A stretch of 6,265 bases of DNA from Desulfoprunum sp. (lineage in GTDB: Bacteria > Desulfobacterota > Desulfobulbia > Desulfobulbales > Desulfocapsaceae): contig JAUYSF010000467.1 of NCBI GenBank assembly GCA_030696435.1, positions 1 to 6,265 of the forward strand, written 5' to 3'. Numbering within the stretch: the stretch's first letter is position 1; every line of letters starts with the position of its first letter. Below, piece by piece: positions 5,371 through 6,265 of this stretch. Both the position numbers and the translations under genes were made by a program. The notes below the pieces were generated by a model that had not been told where the DNA came from, ran no database searches, and worked only from the letters and a program-made list of their open reading frames with translations.

Positions 5371-6265
5371 AGGTCAGGACAAAGTTTACGCTCTGGATCT
5401 CGCTTGCGGCCCTGTCAACTGCCACGGTATTTTCTCTTTTTGTCTACCTCGAACTCGTTGCAGAGCCCATCAAACTGATAGATAGAGAACTTGCCGAGGT
5501 GGCCGGGACGGTGTTCAGCAGTATCGACTTTTCACAGGCGGGCCTAACGACGCGCACTCTTGTCCATGACGACCAGCATTTAGAAAGATACTGGCTGAAG
5601 ATCCTCGACAGCAAGGGACAGATTATCTTTGCCTCACCCCTCAGCCAAAAATTCGAAATTCCGCTCCCACCCAACAGAGAGGCATTTTTTCTTAAAAAGA
5701 TAATCCCTCCTTCCTCGCTGTGGATTGATCCCCAGGATGCGGGTGAAATGAAGGATATTACCGATGACACCGTCAGATTCAGGGTGAAGGTGCTGATCCG
5801 AAAGCATGCAGAGGATTCGTACACTGTTCTGATCGCCAAGCCCCTTCTCTTTCTCGACCTGGAACTGCGCGAGCTGCTCACCCGACTTATCACCGGAATC
5901 TTTGCAACAATTATCCTCATTTTTCTAATGGGTTATTTCCTGGCGGGCAAGATTCTACAACCCCTAACAACCATCAATCAAAAGATCCGAGAGATCCGCG
6001 AAAATTCCCTGAACCGGAGAATCCCTCTGGGGAGCGGCAGGGATGAACTCTATATCCTGGCCCACTCCCTCAACACCATGTTTGACCGCCTGCAGCATTC
6101 CTTTTCCAGGCAGAAGGAGTTTATCGGCAACGCCGCCCACGAACTGAAAAGTCCCTTGACCATTCTGATGCTGGGGCACGAAGAAATGCTGGGGCACGAA
6201 GAAATGCTGGCGAATAGATTGGCGGAACCCATCCGCTCCGAGCTGGAAAAACAACTCAACACCAT
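5367..6265 (+). CDS. Sensor histidine kinase (partial, C-terminal catalytic domain outside window)
   Basis: The gene starts at ATG 5367, overlapping the regulator stop as ATGA, with AGAGGG just upstream, so translation is probably coupled. The 299 complete codons visible show an N-terminal membrane helix (about 8-29), a periplasmic sensor region (about 30-168) unlike anything I can name, a second membrane helix (about 172-193), a HAMP linker (about 194-247) and the start of the dimerisation domain with the H-box NAAHELKSPLT. H258 is the expected phospho-acceptor. The ATP-binding domain lies past the window end. Architecture and gene order resemble CusS/QseC-type kinases that sense envelope or metal signals, but no metal-ligand cluster is evident in the sensor. 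Residues 269-280 hold a direct repeat MLGHEE x2 immediately after the H-box, coded by an 18-bp tandem duplication, which may disturb the helix. Confidence 0.93.
   Translation, partial: MKVRTKFTLWISLAALSTATVFSLFVYLELVAEPIKLIDRELAEVAGTVFSSIDFSQAGLTTRTLVHDDQHLERYWLKILDSKGQIIFASPLSQKFEIPLPPNREAFFLKKIIPPSSLWIDPQDAGEMKDITDDTVRFRVKVLIRKHAEDSYTVLIAKPLLFLDLELRELLTRLITGIFATIILIFLMGYFLAGKILQPLTTINQKIREIRENSLNRRIPLGSGRDELYILAHSLNTMFDRLQHSFSRQKEFIGNAAHELKSPLTILMLGHEEMLGHEEMLANRLAEPIRSELEKQLNT
6168..6210 (+). repeat. 18-bp tandem duplication inside the kinase gene
   Basis: ATGCTGGGGCACGAAGAA occurs exactly twice, at 6168-6185 and 6186-6203, followed by a third partial start ATGCTGG (6204-6210). The duplication is in frame and adds six residues (MLGHEE). 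Identity at every base, including third codon positions, points to a recent event such as replication slippage, or to an assembly artefact. Confidence 0.9.

Noticed and set aside
5444..5920. Minus-strand 158-aa Ser/Arg-rich ORF
   Set aside because: It is antisense to the histidine kinase sensor region; the Ser/Arg bias is typical of shadow frames.

Overview
The window is about 6.3 kb from a Gram-negative bacterium. The mixed moderate GC, a CusS/QseC-like kinase with a periplasmic sensor, a membrane-anchored periplasmic c-type haem protein and the general protein style would fit Desulfobacterota (former Deltaproteobacteria) or a similar proteobacterium. That placement is an inference, because no taxonomic marker is present. 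I see no RNA gene, CRISPR array or insertion sequence.

Layout. Positions 2-115 hold the last codons of a plus-strand gene cut by the window edge. It converges on a run of minus-strand genes. In their own 5'->3' order these are a single-pass membrane protein of unknown function (4317-3961), a membrane-anchored haem-binding protein with one CxxCH (3909-3463), a P-type cation-transporting ATPase (3292-734), and a decayed small gene with a helix-turn-helix-like segment (684-146) carrying an in-frame TGA and two apparent frameshifts. The spacings (51, about 170 and 49 nt) suit an operon, although the gap before the ATPase could hold a second promoter. In the opposite direction lie an OmpR-family response regulator (4684-5370) and a histidine kinase (5367 to the window end), joined by an ATGA overlap.

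The 366-nt divergent region is the most informative part. It contains two nearly identical 17-bp boxes, each a direct repeat CTTCAT-N5-CTTCAT with an 11-bp period, as expected for an OmpR/PhoB/PmrA-type regulator. They face opposite ways, and each is followed after 10-11 nt by a possible -10 hexamer. The simplest reading is that the regulator encoded here activates both its own operon and the transporter operon. The 5' end of the predicted transporter transcript would begin with an 8-bp inverted repeat.

Working model (inference): the kinase senses a periplasmic or envelope signal, the regulator binds the two boxes, and the cell makes the ATPase together with two small envelope proteins, one binding haem. 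The transported ion cannot be named: the membrane residues of the ATPase differ from the classical Ca2+ pump. The kinase carries an exact 18-bp tandem duplication immediately after its phospho-acceptor H-box, which may alter signalling.
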